A DNA stretch of 64,000 nucleotides from Cladophialophora immunda (lineage: Eukaryota; Ascomycota; Eurotiomycetes; Chaetothyriales; Herpotrichiellaceae), in the NCBI RefSeq assembly GCF_000835495.1, contig NW_015622541.1, positions 7,688,001 through 7,752,000 of the forward strand, in the 5' to 3' direction. The notes beneath the pieces are model-generated. The model did not search any database and was not told the DNA's origin. It worked only from the letters and a program-made list of their open reading frames with translations. Each line of letters opens with the position of its first letter. Within the stretch, counting starts at the first letter, position 1. This document shows, piece after piece, positions 43,801 to 52,314 of this stretch. The position numbers and the translations under genes are program-made.

Positions 43801-44627
43801 GTTGCGTAGCGAACTCTCCATTTTCGAGTCTCCTCATTCTCCTTGATCTTCTTCATCTTCTCCTCGTCGGCTGTCAGCTCTTTGGCCGCTTCGAGTAGGC
43901 CTTTGGCCGTCGCGTACTCGTCTTGCTCGAAGGCCTTCAGGGGCAGTTTCAGTGATGATGTCAAGTTGAGCAGCAGAATGCGAGAATACGCATTGTAGTG
44001 CTCCAAGGACAGGAGCAGCAAGAGCAAAGAATGGAGGACCAGCGTTCGCCTGTCCATGGGCAGCTTCGTCAATGGAGTTTTCGTGGGAGGGAACAGGTCT
44101 TTGAATTTCAGGTTGACCACTCTGGACCCAGCCTCCATGACTCTGGCAGTGGTGACTGGTGCCTGAGGCCTTGATAATGTGGCATTGGCGCCCTTCCGAA
44201 CTTGTTCTTGAGCGGTGCGTTCACTGTTGACGACTTGGCCAACCCGCAGGATGACCTGCTCGCGCCACTCGTCAAAGGCCTTGAGAGAATTCTTCTTGAG
44301 GTTCTTCATCTTCAGCGTTGCCAGATCCTTGTCGATCTCAGCCTTCATTTTCCGTTCGCGGTCGTACGCAGAGACGTCGACGTTTGCTGGATCCACTGCC
44401 ATCATCTTCTCCTCCTCGGTCATACCTTCTCGGAGGAGCGTTTTGTCCAGGCCTGCTGTTGAACTGAAGTTATCAAGAATCACTTTGCGCATTGACTCGG
44501 TGATGTTTGCAATGAGCAGTGTTAGATCTGCTCGTTGGCCTGTATTTAGGACGCTCGTAAGGTCTGTCTCATCTTCACTACTCGTCTGGGCCTTGGTGGC
44601 TGGCTCGGCAACAGTTTGTTCGGACAT
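40872..44627 (-). CDS. DUF726 alpha/beta-hydrolase family protein (Mil1/TMCO4-like) with long repeat tail
   Basis: 1251 residues, single exon. The ATG at 44627 (MSEQTVAEP) is the first real start; three upstream codons are open but begin with GTG. The DUF726 region spans roughly residues 110-620. It has a hydrophobic stretch (LVLHSLLLLLLSLEHY), a Gly/Ala-rich double membrane or glycine-zipper segment at about 275-340, and the hydrolase nucleophile elbow GYSLG with Ser508. IGSPTPSDTSDWRVLRS and VNDYILGFMYR follow. Yeast Mil1 (YFL034W) binds the AP-1 adaptor and human TMCO4 is the relative; lipase activity is predicted but unproven. The extra C-terminal 600 residues, absent from short family members, are Ala/Lys/Thr-rich with three YLPSMP-type motifs and a block of SPPPKL repeats. 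Confidence 0.88.
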   Translation of the reverse strand: MSEQTVAEPATKAQTSSEDETDLTSVLNTGQRADLTLLIANITESMRKVILDNFSSTAGLDKTLLREGMTEEEKMMAVDPANVDVSAYDRERKMKAEIDKDLATLKMKNLKKNSLKAFDEWREQVILRVGQVVNSERTAQEQVRKGANATLSRPQAPVTTARVMEAGSRVVNLKFKDLFPPTKTPLTKLPMDRRTLVLHSLLLLLLSLEHYNAYSRILLLNLTSSLKLPLKAFEQDEYATAKGLLEAAKELTADEEKMKKIKENEETRKWRVRYATAAGAAILGVTGGMAAPLVAAGVGSVMGGLGLGATSAAAYLGSVAGSAVLVGGLFGAYGGRMTGQMMDSYAREVEDFQFLPVHGSSDKKTSEDEAQGAQDASEHDHKLRVTLGISGWLTEKEEVVKPWRSLGTGAEVFALKYELEALLNLGNAMNGMVQSAAWGYAQKEIISRTIFAELAAAMWPMALMKVARVIDNPFSVAKSRADKAGEVLADALVNRAQGERPVTLIGYSLGARVIYTCLMSLAKRKEFGIIENAVMIGSPTPSDTSDWRVLRSVIAGRLVNVFSVNDYILGFMYRTSAIQYGVAGLQKVEGLRSVENFDVSEDVSSHQRYRYLIGAILKKIGFEDIDMDAVKREQQELVEMEKEEEKQSLAAQRRWLMRRESHGGKVDEAAEGEEEAEELEKKIQEQTKKSLVSRAIEYFYVPSVPSAQDAQKLASNLQKAGQDPTQAGNVASQTVKDAQASTESYATYIYKHLPSMPHINRSNPNAVQKPDATDASKLTGQAPKSAEGATSQTQSYVQQASQYLSSLPSMPSLSSGIKGKSQAPPKAATEKATESANKAAETTTAAAKGTASTVSDVVTPTVENALNPKDNPAVKSTRRVTRQTPIIHQAKDRTPAPLKDKAGEAAEAAGTTVQNATETVRKGLDTTADKVGEAGKAAPGLSQDPGKSAADTAQSAVKTGQSYTSRAAAYLPSMPSMGFGRAGKSGKRPPPPKLEKRSSESKTGAATKAAQEAPKLEKAPAGVKSPPPKLARIPSGVKSPPAPKLDRIPSGIKSPPPKLDRTPSGMKSPPTKLDHAPSGGVKSPTKLGPPLSGVPTPSTSVPTPSLIRQVSSGGVRSPPPKLGPRRSSSQQVQVPAAPTPAAIGERLASLSQDAAAAAKRAGNAATGAAGYKQGENATKDTEKKNRGVKETSSPVATPSVPGAGAAKGVTSSATDAASRAGETGKNAAGGALRTGGSMISGLGRTVGFGKS
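41340..41660 (-). repeat. tandem SPPPKL(x)RxPSG(x)K repeats in the DUF726 protein
   Basis: Six imperfect copies of about 14 residues each, with core SPP(P/A)KL followed by a PSG(V/I/M)K link. Each copy offers a minimal proline-directed kinase site (KSPP) and a PPxKL pattern that could bind SH3 domains. The DNA copies differ by point changes, so the array is not a recent expansion. Confidence 0.85.
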
Positions 44628-45357
44628 GGTGTCCACTGATGCTCAAATCACTTTGCTCCACACGGTGCAAACACAAGATTGTATTCTACCGCCTAGGTAA
44701 AGTCCAATCTATCCACGCTCGACGGATAGGAACAGGAGGTTGAGCGGCAGAGATCAGCGAAACCGCATGAAGATCTGACGAGCGGAAAGCCGTTGGACTG
44801 TTATGAAGCACAATAGACAATAAGACTTGGGAGGAGTTGAAAGTGTGGCGGTGCAGGTTGTCCTGATGTCGATGATCAAAGCTGGCGACGGCTGAAGGGG
44901 GGAAATGACGTATGGGAAACTGGTCGGGCATATCACGATGCTTGTTCTTCCATCTCTTTGCCCCCTGTTCCCTGCCACACACAAACACGCACGCAGATGA
45001 ACGATCGATCGCTGGGATTGGCGCTGCTCGCGGATCGTGGGAGAAAGAGGACCTGGGAATCGCAGCCAAAGAAAGACGTTCAAACTAAACACGACGTGTT
45101 CTTACTTTTTGTGTAACATTGCGTTCCGTCGTTATCGAATCTTGTCCTTGCGTGGGCTCGTTTTCTTAGGGGGTTTCCGCCCCCAGAAAGTCTAGAATCG
45201 TACAAAGTGACCTATAGTATGCGATTGCCGGCCGATCCACATCACTCCGGTCGCCTTGCTTTTTATAAAAATGCAGCGTGAATGCCTGCTGGGCAGTGGC
45301 AGCCTAAAGAATGGTCCCAAAGCTGTTGACTTGGTTAGCAATACACTCCAAAACATT
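44628..45357. other. promoter of the DUF726 gene and 3' region of AHA1
   Basis: About 0.7 kb; both flanking genes are on the minus strand. No gene seen. Confidence 0.5.
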
Positions 45358-46459
45358 TCAACCAGTGTGCAAGACGTACCCAAATGTCTGCTTGATGCTG
45401 CGAACGTAGTAGCCTTCCCAATTTCTCTGCACCACTTCCTCTTGTCCAACCGGTACCCCGGTCCACGTAACGCGCATGTTAGTCACTCGGTCGACATCGT
45501 TCTGGTCGAAGAAGATCTCCTGGGTGCTCATGTGTCCTTCGGGCCACTGCGCTAATCTCCATTTCTGAATAATCTTCTTTGGGGGCTGGAGTTCGACAAA
45601 CTCCCCAGTTACATTGCCATCGAAAATAGAGAACTTCCCGCCGACTTTGGCGCCCTCGAATAGTCGAGGAGGGGCGCGTGTGAACGCTGCAAGGCGCTGG
45701 GGATCGGTAAAGGTCTGGTACATTTCTTCTGCCGTTGTGCGAAACTCATCCGTCGCAACGACTGTAGTCGTGTTGATGGACGATTTTCCGCTTGTGGAGG
45801 TTGTGGTAGGGGCAGGAGACAAAGGTTTGCGTTCTTTTTCAGGATGCCACGTGGGAGTTGCGAACCCACTCGACGGGTTGGAGCCAGGCGCGTGTTGAAG
45901 GTCTTTGCCATGCTCCTCGATCAAGGCGGGCCCGAATTTAGAAAACACTTGTCGAAGCTGAGGGACCAACTTCGATCGGACAAGATCTTTAACGGGCTGT
46001 TTCTCTTTCTTCTCGGAATAGATGTCAATCTCAAACTGCCAAAGTTGTCAGTCATAGTCCGAGCAAGTTTCGCACGCTTCGTCAATGTGGTACATACCAC
46101 GTAGTCATCAGGCTCCGTGTCATATGCGCATTCCGGGACTCTGATACTCCCGCCAACGTCGGTGCCATCTTGGGTCTTGCCTGTTATAACGAATGAGCCA
46201 CCTCTTTCACCATCCTCTTTAGGTGTAGGCTTGTACCTTCATATTCTAGTTGTAAAGCAACATCAAAGATTGTGATGACTTTGCCCTTTCGCTGGCTCAC
46301 CTCCACGTCGCCGTCCATCGAGGTCAGTTTTGTGATCTTTGCCGACACTCCATCCTCTTCCGCCGAGACCTTCTTGACTTCTGTGTCTAAATACTCCCTG
46401 GCCCAGGGACCAGCGTCTTTGTTGACCCAATGCCAGTTGTTCGGGTTGTGGAGGACCAT
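45358..46459 (-). CDS. AHA1: activator of Hsp90 ATPase
   Basis: Cytosolic co-chaperone that binds the Hsp90 middle domain and stimulates its ATPase, 334 residues. Exons in coding order: 46459-46237, 46201-46098, 46035-45358. The N-terminal domain has NPNNWHWVNKDAGPWAREYL, the classic Aha1 start, and continues over the second intron as DDYV|FEIDIYSEKK. A Ser/Thr/Pro linker of about 50 residues leads to the C-terminal AHSA1 domain (TAEEMYQTFTDPQRLAAFTR to WEGYYVRSIKQTFGYV). The first intron would be only 35 bases (GTACAA...AAAGAG), very short even for fungi. Phases fit exactly with it; otherwise the gene carries a frameshift there. Confidence 0.93.
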
Positions 46460-46937
46460 GGTGGGGAGGGATTGACAGGATATCAAGACGTCAGATGGGG
46501 GTTCCTGTTGTAGTTGCGGCACAAATCAGTCCCAAGTTCCGCAGAAACAAAACCGTGCACTGTTACTTGTAGGGGGAATGTTCAGATTGTAGGCTCAAGG
46601 CCATGGAAAGCTGATCCGCATGTAAAGAGTACAAGTCTTCTCAGACTGGTGCCAGCTGGATTCTCATCATAAGAAGCAAGAGGGGAGCAGGAGCATGTTC
46701 ACTCTCTACATACCTTTGGACAGCAGTTTAACGAGGCATCAGTGCTTGTGTGAAAGATCGCGTGTCAGGAACAAGGAAAAGATTATCGACTGCTTCGCAA
46801 CGGAATTGGAGAGAATTGGAGAGAAAAGGTGCCTGACTCGCTGGCAGCGGCTTCGGCATCGAAAAAGGAAAAGAAACGAAACGAAATCGAATGCGTGCCA
46901 AGCTTCTGTGAGAAACTCTCCTCGACACTTCCGTAGG

Positions 46938-46973
46938 CAGCCTTGCCAGCCTTGCCAGCCTTGCCAACCTTTT
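46938..46973. repeat. 9-bp tandem repeat
   Basis: CAGCCTTGC three times in a row, then a diverged fourth copy CAACCTTTT. Intergenic, about 480 bases upstream of the AHA1 start codon. Confidence 0.85.
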
Positions 46974-47189
46974 GAGCAATCACAATCGATCTTCATTTCG
47001 CATACTCACGATAATGAGAATTGGCGGGTCTACCTAATACCGAGTAGTTACCACGACCACGCTATGATGAAACCCCTTCGTTTCTGAGGGCTGTAAACCC
47101 CAACAGCCATTTGCTGCCCTCGTAACCCAAGAGCGCCCAGTGGCCTTCACTGAAATAATCAATACTCCGGTACAGTGTGGCAGTCGGTA

Positions 47190-47450
47190 TGTCCCGTGTC
47201 ACCATGACAAGCTTTTTCAAAGATCTCAGCTTTGCACTCGCATTCGCAGTCGACAATGTCCCACCATGATAAACTCTTTGCAACACCCCAGCTTTGCACT
47301 TGCATTTTCGATCACCAATGTCCCCTGTCACCATGATAAACTCTTTGAAGCACCTCAGCTTTGCACTCGCATTTCCGGTCACCAATGTCCTCTGTCACCA
47401 TAATGAGCTCCTTCAGAGTCCTCAGCTGCGCACTCGCACTCTCCTAGTCG
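47190..47450. repeat. tandem repeat of about 66 bp, four copies
   Basis: Four diverged copies beginning TGTCC at 47190, 47257, 47319 and 47386; lengths about 67, 62, 67 and 65 bases. Each contains CACCATGA/AA near its start, CTCAGCTTTGCACTCGCATT or a variant in the middle, and ends with (G/A)TCACCAA. The lengths are not multiples of three, and no reading frame crossing the array resembles a protein family, so it looks noncoding. It ends 27 bases short of the EAF3 stop codon, in that gene's 3' UTR. Confidence 0.85.
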
Positions 47451-47476
47451 GCGTCAACTCGTTCTTGCATCCGTTC

Positions 47477-50400
47477 CTATCGGGCATTCTCGATGTATTC
47501 CGCACTTGGTTTCTCATATTTCGCACAGAAGTATTTCGTACTGTTCCTCGACAGCCAGATGCTGAATTTGCTGAGTTCGGTCTTCAAGCGAGCAACGGCT
47601 TCCAAGTCCATGTTCGTCTGGGCAATCATTTCCGGCAGGTTGACGATCATGCGTGTGAGATGTTCGGCACCGTAGCAATCGCCGGGACCTTTGCCCTCCC
47701 ATTCCTTGTAACGACCGGACTCCCAGAGCTTCCTAACCTGTCCGCAGCGTCGTGATCAGCATGTAGACGGGAAAAGAGACCATAACGCTAAAGAATGACT
47801 TACCTCTGCTAGTTGACTTCGCTCAAAGCGATACAGTAAGATCTTACCAACTGCTTTCTCAAAGTACATCTTTAGTCCAGCACAGAACTCCTCCAGAATG
47901 TCTGCTTCGGGCGAACACAGGCGGCGATTCATCTTCTCTTCGTTGAAATATTCGTCAATGATGAAGTTCGCTGGAGCTTGACTTGGCAAGGGGACGAGAA
48001 GAAGGGATTTCGTGACATTCTCCCAGTCGTCAACGAGGAGATTTTTCAAATGGTCGGGGATGGTGATGCGTATGGATGGACGGGTGTAGAACGCGTCTTC
48101 CTGTGAAGGCATGTTCAAGTAAGCAGGTGTTCCTCGTTCAAGGTCAAAATGATGGAAAAGGGACTCGGCAATCTTTGCGAGCTGTAGCATTGGAAAAAGA
48201 CCACGGAGCGAGGGGGAGCCAGATCCATTTCCATAACCGGCATCCTGGGTATTTCCTAGGGAGTCAGATCCATTTCCATATCCGGGGTCCTGGGTGTTTC
48301 CTAGAGGGTTACTTTGAACGCGATCAGCTGCTCCAGATTCGACCACTTCTGCAGCCAGAGCAAGAACATCCAGTCCTGTGATGGCTCGGGTAGCAGGGAC
48401 CCTGGCACGCAAGGCAACGTCGAGATTGTCGCCACTCAAGTTCGCAAACTCCTGTTGTCTATCGTCGACACTGCCTCGTCGCCCGTAGCTCTCCTCGTCC
48501 ATAGAGATAGAAAAGTCGCATTCACGGCCAGCCTGTTTGCAGGGATGGCAGACCGGCTTCACTCCATCGCATTTCACGCCGAATTTGACACACTTCTTGC
48601 ACCTCTCCTCAGATTTATCGGTGGTGACCTTGCCAAAGGACCGACTTGCTCGGGCCGCGTCTTCAAAGGCACGGTCTGTGGCCAAGCTGGCGAGGACGTT
48701 AAGAGCATAGTGGTCGTCGTTGGGTCTTCCCTTGACCTTGGTGACGAACGCGTTTATAATCTTCGCTTCGTTCTCTCGCTCCCACTGGTCCCAAAAGGGT
48801 GCGTTGTCTGGCACTTCCTTGAGAACCCAGTGGGGGCGGTTCTCAAGTACGCTGTATGGCATTTTGACCAGGAGTTCTTCACGGACCCAGACGAGGCAAT
48901 GGTCAGGGATGCACTTGAGATGTTCCTTGGTCCACCCGAGGGGGAATCTGTCGCCATCGCGGTTTATCTTCTCGATGAGGCGATAAGGGAACTTGAGGGC
49001 ATCGAGAGGCGTGTTTGATCCAGGAGGATCAACCTCAAAAGGTGCTCCAGGAGCGATTGTCGCGGGCGCAGCCCCGTGATCCTCGTTATCGCTATCGATA
49101 TCGGAGGGCAGCTCTTCGAAATGCGGCGGCAACTGGTGTTTTGGTCCGCGGTGTTGTTGCATTGTGTACGACTTCCCTCTCTTTCGCGCGTCTGGTTTGG
49201 TGGCAGTACTGCTGCGCAGCGTTTTTGAACTGGTGGAAGATTGCGAGGACGGAGTTGGTGATGAAGCGTGGGTTTGGTTGATTGTCCTCGAAAAGGAGGT
49301 GGCCATGGACTGAATCTGGGACTTGACCTTGGCGGTGGAAACCGCCGCTGCGGTCCTAACGCTCCTCCTGAGAGAAGTGACAACATTTACTTCACTTTCT
49401 TCGTCCTTGATGCCTGCGAATTTGTCTTCCGGCTTTGCATCAGAGAGCAGTTCATCACTTTGCACGCCCTCACCGTCAGGATTCGCGGTGATGTGGGAGC
49501 GATTAGAACCAGAAGCTTGCTGGGCCTTTGGTTGTGCTTTTGTTGCATCAGATTTCTTTCCAACATTCGCTTTCCCTTTACCACTGACAACTTTCGTATC
49601 TTTTGTGCGAGATGTGACAGTCTCAGAGTTTGACAATGTCTTTTTCGACAGCCCAGCTGGCACGTTATGAGGGCTAGGGGTTGCAGCATCGGCCTTCTTT
49701 GTGGCGGCAGAACTGCTCAACTTGGACGCGGTCTTCTTCGTCGTCTTTTTGGCAGAGGGAGCGGCCACTGAAAGTTGTTTCGAATTTGCTTCTGCAAGAG
49801 CAGTCGTGGCTTTGACCGCAGCTTTGCGGGGCACATAGACAAATTGTCGCAGATCTATCTCGTCATTCCGTCGTTGTTCCACGCTCTGGCTGGGCTTAGA
49901 GTCCTCTTTGCCGTCCTCGGTTGTTAGCTTGTCCTCTTTGTCATCCAAGGTTGTCGGCTGGTCGCCGTTGTCATCCACGGTTGTTGGCTTGTCCTCTTTG
50001 CCGTCCGGGGTCTTTGGCTTATCCTCTTTATCGTCCGCGGTCTTTGGCTTGTCCTCATTGTCATCCACGGTTGTCGGCTGGTCCATGTTGTTGTCCACAT
50101 CCGAAAGATGGGCGATGATACTTGTGATCGATTCAGCATCCAAGGGGTTTTCGATATCCAAGTTGGGTTTGGGAAGCTTCTTCACCTTTGAAGCATACTT
50201 GCGGGCCTTCTCGCTCGCGGGCAGATCGGCAATCCAGGCTATCATATCAAAAGGGGGGATATCATCATGACGGGAATCACGATCACGAACACGGGTGCGC
50301 TTGTGGGACGGGGAATCACCACCAACCTTTTCCAGATCGTTATCTCTTGCGCGTTTGGATCCCCTACCACCGGCAGCAGGGACAGAAGATGTGCGCTCCT

Positions 50401-51036
50401 CTGACCCTCTGCCAGATCCAATCTCTGAGCCTTGTCCTCGACGGGTCTTGCCAGCCATCTTGGGGTTGGCTTTGAGAATTGCCTGTTGGCGCAGGTGCGC
50501 TGCAAGTTCTCGGTTATCCTCTGTTGGCTTTCGGAGACGATCCTGGGGGACCCAGTCGTCCCAGCTGGAAGAGAACCGATTAGCTTTTGATGACTTGGGA
50601 GGTTTGGGGGATGGGATGGGAGATGAAAAGAATTTCTTTTCGCGAAGAGATTTATGTGGTGGCAGGAGGTGCCGACACTGGACGTGAATGTGCAAAATTC
50701 ACGGTCGGACAGGTTCAGCTGCCAACACAAAATCCACAGTCGCTGCGCGAAACGAAAACAATGTCCCGTTGCGTGAAGCAACTCGGCCTCCACGAACACA
50801 GAATGGCAAATTCACAGGAAAAGGACGCGAACAAAGGTAACCATGGATGAGACAGAAACTCACGTGTTCTTCCAGCCTTTGTAGTGGACCTTGTAGTGGA
50901 AGGGTGATTTCGTCTCTTTGGGATCTGTTCTTTTCACGTCTGTGATTTTGGCATCATACAACATCTCTCCATGGAAACAGAGGGCTTTCTCATCCTTCTG
51001 GAACAGTGGTTTGCTGTCACTCGACTGTGGAGCCAT
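47477..51036 (-). CDS. EAF3: EAF3/MRG15 chromatin protein with 742-residue in-frame insert containing a Zn2Cys6 cluster
   Basis: Chromodomain/MRG subunit of the NuA4 acetyltransferase and Rpd3S deacetylase, which reads methylated H3K36. Exons in coding order: 51036-50864, 50564-47804, 47737-47477; 1064 residues. Residues 1-137 are the chromodomain ([31 protein letters not shown]) and the usual basic linker ending RARDNDLEK. Residues 880-1064 are the MRG domain (TRPSIRITIPDHLKNLLVDD, LLYRFERSQLAEVRKLW, YGAEHLTRMIVNLPEMIAQT). Between them lie 742 residues absent from normal Eaf3 proteins of 320-400 residues. Removing 48101-50326 leaves a canonical 322-residue protein in frame, with GT at one end and CTTCACAG at the other. 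Whether the insert is always translated, spliced out or both is open. The gene is divergent from the kinetochore gene at 52315. Confidence 0.9.
48221..48310 (-). repeat. two 45-bp in-frame repeats in the EAF3 insert
   Basis: Two nearly identical 15-residue units containing LGNTQD(P/A)GYGNGS. The two DNA copies differ at only a few bases, so the duplication is fairly recent. Confidence 0.85.
48518..48601 (-). other. Zn(II)2Cys6 cluster inside the EAF3 insert
   Basis: Cys713-x2-Cys716-x6-Cys723-x6-Cys730-x2-Cys733-x6-Cys740, the exact spacing of fungal binuclear zinc clusters, with basic residues between the first cysteines (CKKCVKFGVKCD). The usual RR/RK-rich first loop is replaced by KK and VKFGVK, so DNA contact may be weaker than in classical regulators. 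Confidence 0.85.
49904..50083 (-). repeat. six 30-bp in-frame acidic repeats in the EAF3 insert
   Basis: Six consecutive 10-residue units of the type D(K/Q)P(T/K)T(x)DD(N/K)E. All units keep the frame exactly, and changes between units are mostly conservative. Confidence 0.9.
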
Positions 51037-52314
51037 GAGAACGATGGAGTTAGACAGAGGCGTTAATCCCGGATTTCACAGGACAAAGGGGGAGATTTCG
51101 AGGCGGGTTGATGAGAAGTGGAAGAAACTCCCGACAGCAGTCCTCACACTGAAGAAGACTCGATCCACACGATCAGGAAATTCGAGGAGACAAAGAAAGA
51201 AGAAAAACACAGGGAAGAAGAAGGGAGCAGACAATGGTGAAGATGTTGTCAAGGCATCGAAGGGAGAGGCAGCGACTTGCCATACAGACCGAGCGACAGA
51301 GCCAAGGCGAAGCCGGCGCTCATTGGCTGGCGAGAACGCGTCGTTCATCCGAAGTTTTTCCGATCCGAGATGTTGGTGAGCGTCGGTCGGGCCTTGGAGA
51401 CCCAGCAACATCCTGTTCCCAGGAGAGAATTGACCAGAGATCTCGTTGACCTTTGTTTGGGAAGCCCAGAAAAAGTGAGAAAGGAAGTCCACGGACCGCT
51501 GTTGGTTATCCTGGTCGTGCGCTCGTGCAGTGTCCAAAGGGTATTTCACATCGACACACGCGTTTGCTGCCAAAGACCACCAGGCAGGCTTTCCCCGACT
51601 ATTCTACAGACAGCGACACGATTCGGCTACTCTTATGGCTTACACGGATCTTCACATTGCTTCATGAACAAGACACGACCGTCGCAGCTCCAACAGACAA
51701 AGACATTTGGAACTAGTGGGGCAGCGACACCAGCAATCTGCTCGCCCTTTTCTGTGACGGATTGCTCAGGGCACAAACAGCCTTGAGACACGAGAAGGAG
51801 TCATTTTTGCGCTGCTGGTACGTGTATTGCAAAGTCTATTGGAGAAGCAGAGTTAGGAGCTGTCGTTGCGACCACAAGGCTACCGTTTCAGGGGATATAT
51901 TGCGGGGCAACAACGAAAGGAATATCTGAGGAGCGGGTCTGCGTTCTCGGCGGCGAAAGAATACAAGGAAAATACCGTAAACTTCACATTACTTGAGGTA
52001 AAAAGGGAGAGCGCGGACGGCCAGGGTGGCAGCATAAAGCTGCAGGCTCAGGAAACTACGGCAGCTGTCGCCAAATACTTGGATAGGTCCAGGGAAGTCG
52101 ATTGCAGGGAGAACTTCATTCCAGTTGGTTACACCCCAAGCGAGAGCGCGAGTGGAAGGGTGCTACTCTAGGTCAGTGGTACCGCGCTCCGAGGCTGCAA
52201 GTCCAAAGAATCTACTTCCTCGTTTGCGGCGCGAGGCTGTGACGACGAGAAGGCATTCAGCCAAAAGAATCAGCGGCTTCAGGATAAGAAACCGCCATCA
52301 TCATAACGAACGCC
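51037..52314. promoter_or_regulatory. divergent promoter region of EAF3 and CNL2/NKP2
   Basis: About 1.3 kb between divergent start codons. Purine-rich stretches occur near 51180-51240. No gene was recognised; open frames on the plus strand here are unpatterned. Confidence 0.5.

Larger units (their letters stand above)
46460..47476. promoter_or_regulatory. AHA1 promoter region and EAF3 3' flank
   Basis: About 1 kb. It contains a 9-base repeat (CAGCCTTGC) in three and a half copies at 46938-46973 and the larger tandem repeat at 47190-47450. I looked for a clean heat-shock element (alternating GAA/TTC at five-base spacing) near the AHA1 start and did not find a convincing one. Confidence 0.5.
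48101..50326 (-). other. in-frame 2226-bp insert of EAF3 (possible coding intron or inserted module)
   Basis: Bounded in coding sense by GTTGGT after LEK and CTTCACAG before EDAF, exactly 742 codons with no stop. Order of content: a Glu/Lys helical piece (PASEKARKYASKVKKLPKPN), six acidic 10-residue repeats, a long basic Ser/Thr/Ala/Lys-rich disordered part, a compact-looking segment (FPYRLIEKINRDGDRFPLGW, then WVREELLVKMPYSVLENRPHW), the Zn2Cys6 cluster, an Arg-rich patch and two 15-residue Gly/Asn repeats. Retention of an open frame over this length argues for translation. A weak donor (GTTGGT) against a good acceptor would suit inefficient splicing. Confidence 0.75.

Noticed and set aside
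49908..50270. Plus-strand Ser/Leu/Val repeat frame opposite the EAF3 acidic repeats
   Set aside because: It is the mirror of the 30-bp repeats of the real minus-strand gene.
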